Shown here one piece after another: positions 55,895 to 64,000 of a DNA stretch of 64,000 nucleotides. Origin of the DNA: Platynereis dumerilii (Eukaryota > Annelida > Polychaeta > Phyllodocida > Nereididae). Location of the stretch: positions 25,403,348 to 25,467,347 of the forward strand of contig JAPTHN010000014.1 in the NCBI GenBank assembly GCA_026936325.1, read 5' to 3'. The notes beneath the pieces are model-generated. The model worked only from the letters and a program-made list of their open reading frames with translations, was not told the origin of the DNA and did no database searches. Made by a program: the position numbers and the translations under genes. Every line of letters starts with the position of its first letter. Within the stretch, counting starts at the first letter, position 1.

Positions 55895-56234
55895 ACTGTA
55901 TCAGCACATAAAACCAAAAGAGAAATATTCAATTTAGTCACCAAGTACACCTTCACTGACGAGTTCTATGGAATCCTCATTATATTGGTCGTACATGACC
56001 ATTTGTCTGTTGTTACAAAGTCGATAAGAAAACAACGGACAACAGACAACATGACACAAAAAAGGAATAACTAAGTGCCAATCTAACAATTAGTACAAAC
56101 ATGATACAAAAAAAGAAATAATAAGTAGCAATCAAACAGAACTATAAAGACACTTAGTACAAACCAAGTATGTCTCTAAATAGCCCAAACAGGTGCTGAT
56201 GAGACGTAAAACACAAACTCACTCATTCACTCAC
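55895..56234 (+). mobile_element. Diverged second copy of ORF1 C-terminus plus tail 2
   Basis: 55917-56072 translates without a break to REIFNLVTKYTFTDEFYGIL, then IILVVHDHLSVVTKSIRK and a stop. It aligns with the ORF1 C-terminus (KKEVLNLVTQHDFTDDFYGA). About half the residues match; the nucleotide level is clearly diverged, yet frame and stop are conserved. An internally repeated ATGAYACAAAAAARGAAATA segment and the AAATAGCCCAAACAGGTGCT tail follow, ending in CTCACT repeats. Confidence 0.8.
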
Positions 56235-56246
56235 TGTTCCATGATA

Positions 56247-56440
56247 ATTTTTTTTTTGGGGACAATTTTTTTTGTATTGAAAAAAATTTCTTTTTTTCAG
56301 AAAAATTTTTTTTTGTGGAAATTTTCTTTTTTCGGAATTTTTTTTTTCGGAAAATTTTTTTTTGACGGAAATGTTTTTTTTTTTTCCGGAAATTTTTTTT
56401 TTTTTTCGGAAAATTTTTTTTTTTTGGAAATTTTTTTCCA
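56247..56440. repeat. T-rich array of CGGAAATTTTTTT-type units
   Basis: About ten irregular units of poly-T separated by GGAAA, CGGAA or GGGGACAA words. Open frames full of F or K residues are artefacts. It follows directly after the right target duplication. Confidence 0.85.
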
Positions 56441-56443
56441 GGG

Positions 56444-56501
56444 AGGTCAATAACAAATGTTATATTCACTGATCAGTGAATATAACATTTGTTATTGACC
56501 T
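56444..56501. repeat. Perfect 58-bp palindrome without spacer
   Basis: The arm AGGTCAATAACAAATGTTAT followed by ATTCACTGA is mirrored exactly on the opposite strand, with TGATCA at the centre (56470-56475). There is not one mismatch and no loop. Confidence 0.97.
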
Positions 56502-56826
56502 GCCTGCATGTCTCACACCACTGCACACAGGTGAACATCACATTATGCAGGTGGGTTGTTGCGCCCTCGTGCAATATTAGTCACCTCAGTGCCATAAAAA
56601 CTGATATTGCACTCGGTGCTGTGCGATAACTGTATAATATTGCAGACGAAGGGGTGAGACAAAACATATATGAGAACTAATTGGGTGATTTTTTTCTAAG
56701 TTGAACATTTTATGGGTTAAAATTAGGTAAATCGGCACTCATCGCTTAAGTCACTTTTTTTTATATATTTCAAAAGGAAAACCATACAAAGTCATCATAA
56801 TAACCTTGGTAGTGCTGCAAAAAACA

Positions 56827-56864
56827 TGAATATCACAGTGTACAGTTTCTTACTGTGATATTCA
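56827..56864. repeat. Hairpin, 13-bp perfect stem
   Basis: TGAATATCACAGT and ACTGTGATATTCA flank a 12-base loop; CATG words extend the stem imperfectly. No RNA gene family recognised. Confidence 0.75.
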
Positions 56865-56869
56865 CAATT

Positions 56870-58267
56870 CATGGTTTAAGATCAGAGGTCCTCACTTCAG
56901 ATACCATGCTCCCAGAGATTAAATATTAATGTAACCATTAATCTATCATTGAAAAAACAATATTAGTGTGAATGTTTCAACGCTGTTGAACTGAGATTAA
57001 TCAATTTCAATCTGTAACAATCTCTATTCTAATTCTGGCTGTCCAAAGTCCCTATAGGCAGAAAGTTGTTCTCCATTATCACAGTGTGGATCATCATAAA
57101 AAAAAACACTTTCTTTTGTCTCATGATTTCCAAACATTTTCATTCAAAGCAGTGTACTGGATATTTGCCAGAAACCATGCTTTGTGAAGGTAGTTTGGCG
57201 AAGTGATATGGACAGGTGTTGTGCGACCTGATCTTGTGATCTGTCCAAAGCGGATCAAATAAATGTTGACCCAACTAGATTTTCCAGGGACTGTCAGCAC
57301 TCTGCTGCCACTTGTCAGTCCCGAGCAGAGACAGATGCACAGGGCAATCAAAGAATATAGAAATGAAAACACTAAGAAGGACACAGCAGAGTTTATACAA
57401 ACTATATTAAGCTGGCCCCTCTTTAACATGGGAATCAATGAATCTGTTTCTTTAGTATTTTGATTGGTCAAAGCAGATTCTAGTGTTTGTATGACTGTAC
57501 AGTCCTTTGTTTGTCAATAACCAACAAGTAGTGTTGATCTCCTAAAATTTAAATTACCGTTGAAAGTTTGGGAATCTTTAAGGTTTGACCTTGATGATGC
57601 CTACACTGTAAAATTCTAAATTTTTAATCACCTCAAATGATTGAGTGAGACGGAAGCACATTTTGTTTGAGCTATCATAGCTTGTTGTTTTAACCATTAT
57701 ACACAGAAATGTCACAGCAAAATTGCCAAAAAATGACTTTTTCTTCACAAAACTGAGCAAAGTTTGCCACTAAATGCATTTTATGATATCTATATATTGC
57801 TTTTTCAGAAATAGGTTTTTTTTTCGCAAACAACAACAAAAGAAATACTTATTGACATCTCCATGCTTTTGCAGCAGCAAGTCACAAAACAGGTGCTTCT
57901 TCAATTGTTTACATTGTAAGTTATCATAAACATGCTTTCATATTATTGACCAGGAAGTGAATTTATAACAGGTTGTGAACGAATCCGAGTGCTCGTGACC
58001 TGGGAGTCATGGAACAATTTTGAATAACCCCTTACCACTTTGCCTTACATTACTGCAGCTAATAACTATATAATAGTTCAGTTATGTAAACTTGTAGGCA
58101 GCTTTTATGCACAATCTAAAATATCCTTAGCTGTGTTTGATCTTTATACCCAATTATACTCACACAAATTTAAGTAATTATTCCATCTTTAAAATATTCC
58201 TCTTAAATGAGCATATATTATTCTCCTCTCACATGTCGTGGTGTATGCATTATACTAACACGCAATC
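56870..58267. other. Non-coding; one unassigned minus-strand open frame
   Basis: The frame 57121-57471 (117 codons, minus) has a hydrophobic stretch (INSAVSFLVFSFLYSLIALC) followed by SGLTSGSRVLTVPGKSSWVN and a polar C-terminus. It matches nothing I recognise and lacks clear splice signals, so I keep it as a weak candidate exon or chance frame. The rest shows nothing. Confidence 0.3.
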
Positions 58268-58594
58268 AGGTGGGTGGTGTAGTGGTTGAGGTTCTCGCCT
58301 GCTGTGCTGAAGGTTTTTGCCTGCATGGGTTTGAACCCAGGGAGGGGAACCCAAAATGTTCAGTATACCTTCACGAGCAAAATCCCAGTTGCATGCCGTT
58401 CGGATGAGACGTTAAATTGGCAACCCCTTGTATCAGTGTTTGTGCTGGGCAAGTAAAAGATCCCTCACATGGGGTAAATGTGTAACATGTTGAGTACTCC
58501 CTCTCTCTCTCTCATCTCATCAATCAACTCTCGTGAGCGCCAAGAACTGGGCTTAGAGGGCTGCTATTACCAAATCTATCTATCTATATCTATC
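58268..58594 (+). mobile_element. tRNA-derived SINE with a Deu-like core
   Basis: The head has an A box (TGGTGTAGTGGTTGAGG, 58275-58291) and B box (GGGTTTGAACCC, 58327-58338). The body contains CGGATGAGACGTTAAA (58401-58416), which resembles the conserved core of Deu-domain SINEs known from deuterostomes, then AAGTAAAAGATCCCTCAC. The end is GGGCTTAGAGGGCTGC followed by a tail with CTAT repeats (58572-58594). The core identification is from memory. Confidence 0.7.
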
Positions 58595-59249
58595 AGGTGT
58601 AACTGCACAAATCATGAGGCAACATGATGACAAAATTTCAAAATTGTGATATTGTGTTGAAAGAAAAAAACAAAACAATTAAACTGAATAGGAGCTTTTT
58701 CTTGACATTTATTAACATTTAGGAAAATGAAAAAGAGAAAAAACGACAGATAATGAACCCATTTTATCAGCGACCAAGACGAATAAATTCCCTCGAAGAG
58801 ATATTGATGAAAATATACATTATAATTAAATAATATTTCAAAAACCAGTATTGTTTTGCATCACCAACATTGTACAGGTTGACAGTAAGACACCCACGGA
58901 TATGCTTTTTTAAAAATGTTTGGTTGTTCAATTTTTGGAGTAGATGAAAGAAATAACAGCTTGGCGGCTTATGTTGTTACCATGTTTTGTTCAGTTCTGG
59001 GCACGCAAGAAACTTCGCTTTTGGTATTCCTGGAAAAGTAATGATAAAATGTTGTTACATTTTTTTTTCAAATCAATTTGAAATATGCAAGCATTAAATC
59101 ATTCATATAGATGTTGTAATGCATTATTCATTGTAAATATTGAACTGGGGAGGCAGGCTTTGTTGAAGCATCTTTCATTTTTTGAATCTCTACACATAGT
59201 TTCTGGTAACTGGTATGGGACCAAGAAACGCTTATTTATTTGCTTCTGC
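58595..59249. other. Non-coding, nothing recognised
   Basis: AT-rich; the 162-codon open frame beginning at 59085 runs into the inverted repeat below and has no family resemblance. Confidence 0.35.
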
Positions 59250-59275
59250 CCTTTCGCTATATACATAATTGTAAA

Positions 59276-59870
59276 CGGTTCTACAATTATAAGTCCCCCT
59301 TTACGAATCATGAATATGTCAAAGACCTCTTCTCCGATTTCTGTGACAGTTGGCCACTTTGTAGGCCTGCATATTGACCGAGTGCAAGTGTATTTGCAGC
59401 TTCATTGCTTAATTTTTTTTGAGCAGGCAGAACCCGAGTGCATGTACCCCTATTTTCGAAGATATGAAGTTTTGGCTGAACTTCACTCAAATTATTTGCT
59501 ATTGCATCCAATTAACCTAAACTGTAAAACTGTTGCGAAAGAAGTCCTTGGTTATTTTTTAATATCTTTGTGAAACAAATTTTCTGCAGACACATGATGA
59601 AGTTTAACCAGCTGGTGGCTCCCTTGCATGGTGAAATCATTCATATCCATTGGAAAAGCCTGTGGATTTTTGAAAACCGGAGCAGGCTCACTCGAAGGCT
59701 GCTGGCTCAGCCAGGAACAATGCCACTGAGTTATAAATACTCACATGTAATGTCGATTTGCGTGGCTATACTATAATTCAGCCAACTTTCATAAAAATCA
59801 GCGATGGAATCTTTGAGATATTTAAGTTTATCCAAAGGGGGACTTATTATTGTTGAACTTCTTACATGCT
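59276..59870. repeat. Diverged inverted repeat of about 90-bp arms
   Basis: GTTCTACAATTATAAGTCCC with CCCTTTACG (from 59278) pairs with the reverse of GGGGGACTTATTATTGTTGA (near 59837-59857). The similarity continues inward over AATATGTCAAAG and a GATTTCTGTGACAGTTGGCC segment. It is probably an old TIR element; termini not fixed. Confidence 0.5.
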
Positions 59871-60282
59871 CAGTAAAGACATTTGAGCATGGTTTCGATC
59901 GTACCTCCAGTGTACTCCAAGTCCTGACTACCTCTGAATTGATGTTTTTCATCTAAGAATTGATTGATTTTTCGGTTCTACCACTAATACCACTCGTACA
60001 ATTAAACTTTAATACACTGTCACATATTCTCACATTTTATCAGTAGTAACTTAAAATTAATATGATCATTACAGTGCATGGTATGGAGGTGTGCAACAAG
60101 TTAAAATATAACTTATTGGAACACTCCACGCGGTGAATACACTTGAGAATGGGTTATAACACACAGCTGATAAGGGGTGTCGGAATTATGAATGTCCATT
60201 GTTGTTCCATGGTAACGTCACATTTTTGTAATGGCAGAAAATAGTCCCTGTTTATAACTGAAAATTAGAGGTAAAACCAGGT

Positions 60283-60445
60283 GATAAAAACAAAACAACC
60301 ACGCGTCAGGGCACTTCGTACAATATCACTCGCTGTTGTGTGAATTAATATCACTCTCGCCCTGCGGGCTCGAGTGATATTAATTAACACAACAGCTCTT
60401 GATATTGTTACTCAGTGACCCTGACTTGGGTTGTTTTGCTATAAT
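60283..60445. repeat. Long imperfect palindrome, about 75-bp arms
   Basis: The left arm (ACAAAACAACC, GTCAGGG, ACAATATCACTCGCTGTTGT, GAATTAATATCACTC) and right arm are inverted copies at roughly 80 percent, meeting at CGCCCTGCGGGCTCG with almost no loop. It looks like a MITE-type hairpin; a hAT-like MITE relative begins beside it. Confidence 0.8.
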
Positions 60446-60595
60446 ATTCGGGCAAATGATTAAGTGAAAACTATTGAAAATTAATGAGTTCTAGGCAATT
60501 TCATACGAAATTGTGATATATTTAGATCTTGAAAATCGATCGGGCAAAAATCGCTCGCTCCCCCCCCCTCCAACATCACGCGCCATACGCCTATA
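60430..60595 (-). mobile_element. Relative of the CATAGGCATATGG MITE (inverted)
   Basis: The minus strand starts TATAGGCGTATGGCGCG and continues with GATCTAAATATATCACAATT and TGAAATTGCCTAGAACTCAT, then TTAATTTTCAATAGTTTT, matching 5942-6075 in order. The other terminus is not apparent and may lie beyond the neighbouring palindrome. Confidence 0.75.
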
Positions 60596-60932
60596 ATCAG
60601 GATTGTCTATTTCACACCAAAAAACTTGTCAGATGTACGAGTACAATATTTTGGACAGACGCCAACTAATTTTCATTTTTTTTATTTTACATAAACTTTT
60701 TTTTCAGTATAGGTTTATTACAACTATTATGGTGAAGGGAAAACCTCTTAAATATGCCAATTGTAGGCATAATTCAAGAGGCAGTTGTAGAGCCCAAACA
60801 AACAAAACACAGGTTTTTCATGATATTAAAAAGTCTTATATAAATTCATATTTTTTGATGAGGAAGCACTAAATGTAGCTATTTGATAATTTTTCGTGTC
60901 AGAGCATGTTTGAGATGACTGATTATAGTGTG

Positions 60933-61124
60933 CACTGTAAAATATGTGGGGACAAAATTGGTTTCTAAGATTCAAAATGGTTTTTTGAAAAACCAAATTT
61001 CAATGCAAAACCAACATGGATTTTTGAAAAAAAATCCATGTTGGTTTTTTGCATTGAAATTTGGTTTTTCAAAAAACCATTTTGAATCTAAAAAACCAAT
61101 TTTTGTCTGAAATTTTTTAGAGTG
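60933..61124. mobile_element. Palindromic CACTGTAAAA MITE, copy 3
   Basis: Same family as 40663-40852 and the interrupted copy at 38007: CACTGTAAAATATGTGGGG at the left, a self-complementary interior meeting at AAATCCATGTTGGTTTT, and AATTTTTTAGAGTG at the right. Confidence 0.88.
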
Positions 61125-61327
61125 TGTGGATATTGATTTCCTCCTGACAGAGCAAGTAACCTCTTTCGAATAATATCTATAGAGTAACTGACTTACTTGC
61201 ATATTTGTCCTCTGTAAAAGAAAAGAAAGGAGGATGCATAAGATATGTTTAATATATATATATTATGTTTTCTTTCATTCAATCACTTTTTCAAATGCCA
61301 AGTATGTGGAGACAGGGCCCCACTGAC

Positions 61328-62061
61328 TCATTTTTCCACAGGGCTCAATATGGTAGTACTAGACTTACTGCATTCCTTGAGATTGGGATCCTTAAAGTAG
61401 GCATCACTCATCTTCTCTTTATGGTACTGGATGCAGCTGAACTCTCCGTTTTGTAGCCGAAGAGAGGTCCTAAATTCATGATAAGTATTCCTTTGCAAAA
61501 CTGAGTCCATGCGAAGTTTTCCATTGATGTAGAGCCTCGCATAACCATCTTCATTTGGATATTTTGAATATTCAAAGCCAAACATTGTCCAGCCACTGTT
61601 ATCAAATATAACTTCTCGTTTGTTTCTATTTGAAACTTTCATCTTAATGCCAACCAATTCAATCCAATCAGAATCATCATTGATAACATCTTCCTGGACA
61701 TCGCCAATTTCAGGCCACGAAATTGATGCATTCCAAGGCGTTGTATACAGATAGAATTCGAACCCTCCATTTGGCAACTGATAGAAATTTAAGTCTCCAA
61801 GACCAAATTTAAGAAAGTTAAAACTTTCATTCTTCGGTGGTCCAATTTTAACATAGAATTTTATGCTCCATGTGATATTTTTTTGTTCTTTTCGTTCTTC
61901 ATCCACAACTTGAGCATCAATGTAAACTAGGCCATTTCGCAAATCAATTCCTTCCTTGCCTGCTCTTGCTGGAATATCAACTCTTCTAACATGTCCCTGG
62001 TACTCACTCTTCGGAGCACAAATGTCAGTGGCCAGAACTTCACAGTCAATTATTGTTTGGG
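61328..62061 (-). CDS. Last exon of a concanavalin-A/laminin-G-like secreted protein
   Basis: The acceptor TTTTAATCTACAG at 62074-62062 opens a 734-nt exon in phase 1 that encodes 243 residues to a stop at 61328. It begins QTIIDCEVLATDICAPKSEY, followed by VRRVDIPARAGKEGIDLRNG. The middle alternates short strands (WSIKFYVKIGPP, GGFEFYLYTTPWN, GWTMFGFEYSKY), and YARLYINGKLRMDSVL is the strand-turn-strand typical of LamG/lectin-like sandwiches. It ends GEFSCIQYHKEKMSDAYF and EC, where the SCxQxY phrase is usual near the end of such domains. The role is presumably extracellular glycan or protein binding. Upstream exons were not found in the remaining 1.9 kb. The fold is my inference. Confidence 0.75.
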
Positions 62062-62289
62062 CTGTAGATTAAAATTTTTCCTTTTTTTGTAAAAGCTATG
62101 AACTTCTGCTTAGAGTTGCGAAAAAGGTATGAAGCAGTAAACTTATTGAATTGTTATGGTGAAAGATAATTTTTTGTTTATTGCATCATTACAAACTAGA
62201 AATTACATTTTTCCCAGAAGTTGATTTGATTTAATTTATTATCATTTTCATAGCTATGCGTTTTTTTTAAAACTTTGTATTGCAGTTAA

Positions 62290-62516
62290 GCCATGACGTC
62301 ATCGGGTGTCTGTGATCATAGAAATACATGGAACGGACTTGAGGCTCTATGACTCCACCTGGAGATGAGGTCACTGAATCCGCCATATTAGAACTGTCCT
62401 GAGACATGACGTCATTGTGACGTCACAGCAGGAGCAAGAAGATGTTGTGTTTGGCTGATTGTGACGTGACCTGATGCCATTGTTACTATTGACGTCACTA
62501 TTATTGGTGACGTCAC
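62290..62516. promoter_or_regulatory. Cluster of five TGACGTCA palindromes
   Basis: TGACGTCA, the full CRE/ATF-type site, occurs five times: near 62294, 62407, 62418, 62489 and 62508. The cluster lies in the intron just upstream of the LamG-like last exon. It could bind bZIP factors, or be the remains of a TGACGTCA-rich transposon, since similar words fill the MITEs at 30033 and 36545. Confidence 0.5.
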
Positions 62517-62569
62517 GGTTACCAAAAGGCAGGCTGCCAGGCAGTTCCAAGAAAGTGGATTTGGTTGCT

Positions 62570-62710
62570 TCAGCTGTTAGAGCCTCATCAGTTCGGCAAA
62601 CGTCAAAATACGGCAACGCTGCCATTTAAGGCATCCCCCAATGCCATTTTCGGCAACCGTTGCCAAATACAGCATCTCGGAGATGCCGAATTCGGCATCT
62701 CCGTAATTCA
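62570..62710. repeat. Palindrome-rich TTCGGCA segment with a perfect 26-bp palindrome
   Basis: CGGAGATGCCGAA followed by TTCGGCATCTCCG (62678-62703) is a perfect spacerless palindrome. Around it, GGCAACCGTTGCC and several ACGGCAAC/TTCGGCA words add more inverted short repeats. Confidence 0.8.
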
Positions 62711-63974
62711 AGCGTTTCTCGGCAGATGGCGCTAATGATCGGGGATGGCATATGTGCTGCCACCTTGAGTTCATACATATTTCTTTAAATCTATCCAAGG
62801 AAAAAGGAATTTTATCCCAGCGTTTTTGAAAATTTGCAGTTTTTAAGTTCAACTTAGCACGTTTTTGGGTGTTTGACTCTTGTAATCACACAAGGACTTG
62901 AATAATGGCAATGGAGATACAGAAAAAACATAGGCTGCATAGCAGCAAACCTTCAGCGAAAAAAGAACACGACTAAAGGGCTCAATTACACCATGAAAGT
63001 GATGTGAACCAAAATTGCATGTTAGTATTAAAGTGCCCAGTCTTGACCTGAAAGGGTATGCTAAACCATGGGAAGGCCTAACTAGACTAATTTACACATA
63101 TTATCATGATTATGGAGTAGTTTCATGCATATACAAGGAATAAGATGTGAGCTGTGGGTGGGAAACGAAAAAATAAATTTATTTGTATGTTAGAAATTTT
63201 TCTCACAAAAGCATCAGAAATACTATCAATGAGATCATCAGAAGGCACTAAAGCATCGTATAGGTAATGTGATCAAATTTCATCTATGGACGTGCAAAAG
63301 TGGCCAAGTTTTGGCCTATAAAAGAAAAAAAAAATTTGGAACATTTTTCTCAATATTTCAAAAGTTACAACTGAAGGTAAAAATCATACTGAAATTGACC
63401 AGAATTAGGCCTATCAGGGGCTCAAGATAAGTGAATGTCTGAGATATTTAAAGCTGAAATCTCTATTTAAAATCCTGGAGTGTTTTAAAGCATGGCAGGG
63501 AATTTGATATTTGATCTCAAATTCAGGATAAACACAGGGAATATGGTTTCACGTGGGTTAACATGTGTAAGCACATCACTAAGCCTGTTTTAGGTCAGGG
63601 AAAACGTCTGGTGAAGCAGGGAACAACCCTGGAAAATACAGGAAATTGCCTTGCCAAATTTCAGTAGGTACCCTGATATTGCATAGCCCTGGTTCCACCA
63701 AGTCTGGGCCGCATCCTTGAGCGTTACCTCATTAAAAAGGCTCATACAATTCATTGTTAGTACACAAACTTTTGAAATAAAAAAAAAGGATTTTACGAAG
63801 GGGCATAAACCCCAGTCCAAATATTTTCCAACCTACAGGTGCAGGTATTCCGCAATTTCCTACAGGAGTTGTTCAGGCGCTGCACTTGGTAATTTCCTGG
63901 AGATTACTGCAATTCTGCAAAGTATCAAGATTATTACAGGTCTTTGGCCATGCTCTGGCTATATTTATCACTCA
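62711..63974. other. Non-coding, nothing recognised
   Basis: Presumably intronic or flanking to the LamG-like gene, but no upstream exon with matching phase was identified on the minus strand. A plus-strand segment near 63840-63890 is bounded by CTACAG and GTAATT but encodes nothing recognisable. Confidence 0.35.
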
Positions 63975-64000
63975 GCAGCTGGGTGGCCAAGTGGTTAAGA
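63975..64000 (+). tRNA. 5' part of a tRNA-like sequence cut by the window edge
   Basis: GCTGGGTGGCCAAGTGGTTAAGA contains a clean A box (TGGCCAAGTGGTTAAGA, 63984-64000) of the Ser/Leu type. Only 26 bases are visible, so it may be a tRNA gene or a SINE head; SINE heads are common in this window. Confidence 0.4.

Noticed and set aside
56193-56469. Phenylalanine- or lysine-rich frames
   Set aside because: Produced by the T-rich array at 56247-56440.
57121-57471. Membrane or secreted protein exon on the minus strand
   Set aside because: A hydrophobic stretch and SGSRVLTVPGKSSWVN look protein-like, but there is no recognisable family or clear splice sites; kept only as a weak note.
59085-59573. 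162-codon plus-strand frame
   Set aside because: Longest unassigned frame in its area but no motif, no splice context, and it runs into one arm of a diverged inverted repeat.

Overview
This is a stretch of AT-rich, intron- and repeat-laden metazoan DNA. It has spliced genes with GT/AG introns, tRNA-derived SINEs, several LINE clades, many TIR transposons and long tetranucleotide arrays; there are no bacterial-style operons. Secreted PAN-like and lectin-like proteins, a SINE with a Deu-like core and LINEs with short 3' repeat tails suggest a marine invertebrate, perhaps a deuterostome (hemichordate, echinoderm or cephalochordate). The species cannot be fixed from the sequence alone.

Two host genes are supported, both on the minus strand. 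One is a five-exon gene (29180-39797) whose phase-1 exons join into a 267-residue secreted protein with PAN/Apple-like cysteine motifs. The other is the last exon (61328-62061) of a gene with a concanavalin-A/laminin-G-like C-terminus, whose upstream exons lie beyond the window or were not found. No other host exon could be defended.

Layout: 0.5-22 kb is non-coding. It holds old diverged multi-kilobase duplications (segment families A, B, C, D), SINEs, a LINE 3' end, two short TIR elements and a 53-bp retro-insertion stub with perfect 13-bp target duplications. 22.5-26.4 kb is one minus-strand LINE broken by a second, CR1/L2-like LINE inserted inside its reverse transcriptase and by an inverted-repeat/minisatellite block. 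26.9-27.4 kb is a 19-bp satellite. 27.8-29.1 kb is a hAT-type element with perfect 8-bp target duplications, holding another TIR element, just downstream of the PAN-gene stop codon. 29-40 kb is the PAN gene, its introns loaded with MITEs, including two copies of a TAGCCCTGGGACCC family with 9-bp target duplications.

46.06-56.25 kb is the most interesting region. A 12-bp duplication (TGTTCCATGATA) brackets a LINE-derived element with an intact 593-codon ORF1 (RRM-like region plus CCHC knuckles), no reverse transcriptase, and a LINE-type 3' tail directly after ORF1. A second, diverged copy of the ORF1 C-terminus plus tail follows. A roughly 7.4-kb block bounded by inverted CCCARCAAACAC termini, with AACGTT-rich subterminal arrays, a 190-bp satellite and tetranucleotide tracts, appears inserted in its 5' leader. 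The same 3' tail is found on a SINE at 12.1 kb and on the 53-bp stub at 5.05 kb, so a LINE, a SINE and an ORF1-only element seem to share one retrotransposition signal. All coordinates and alignments were read by eye; identities are approximate unless called perfect.
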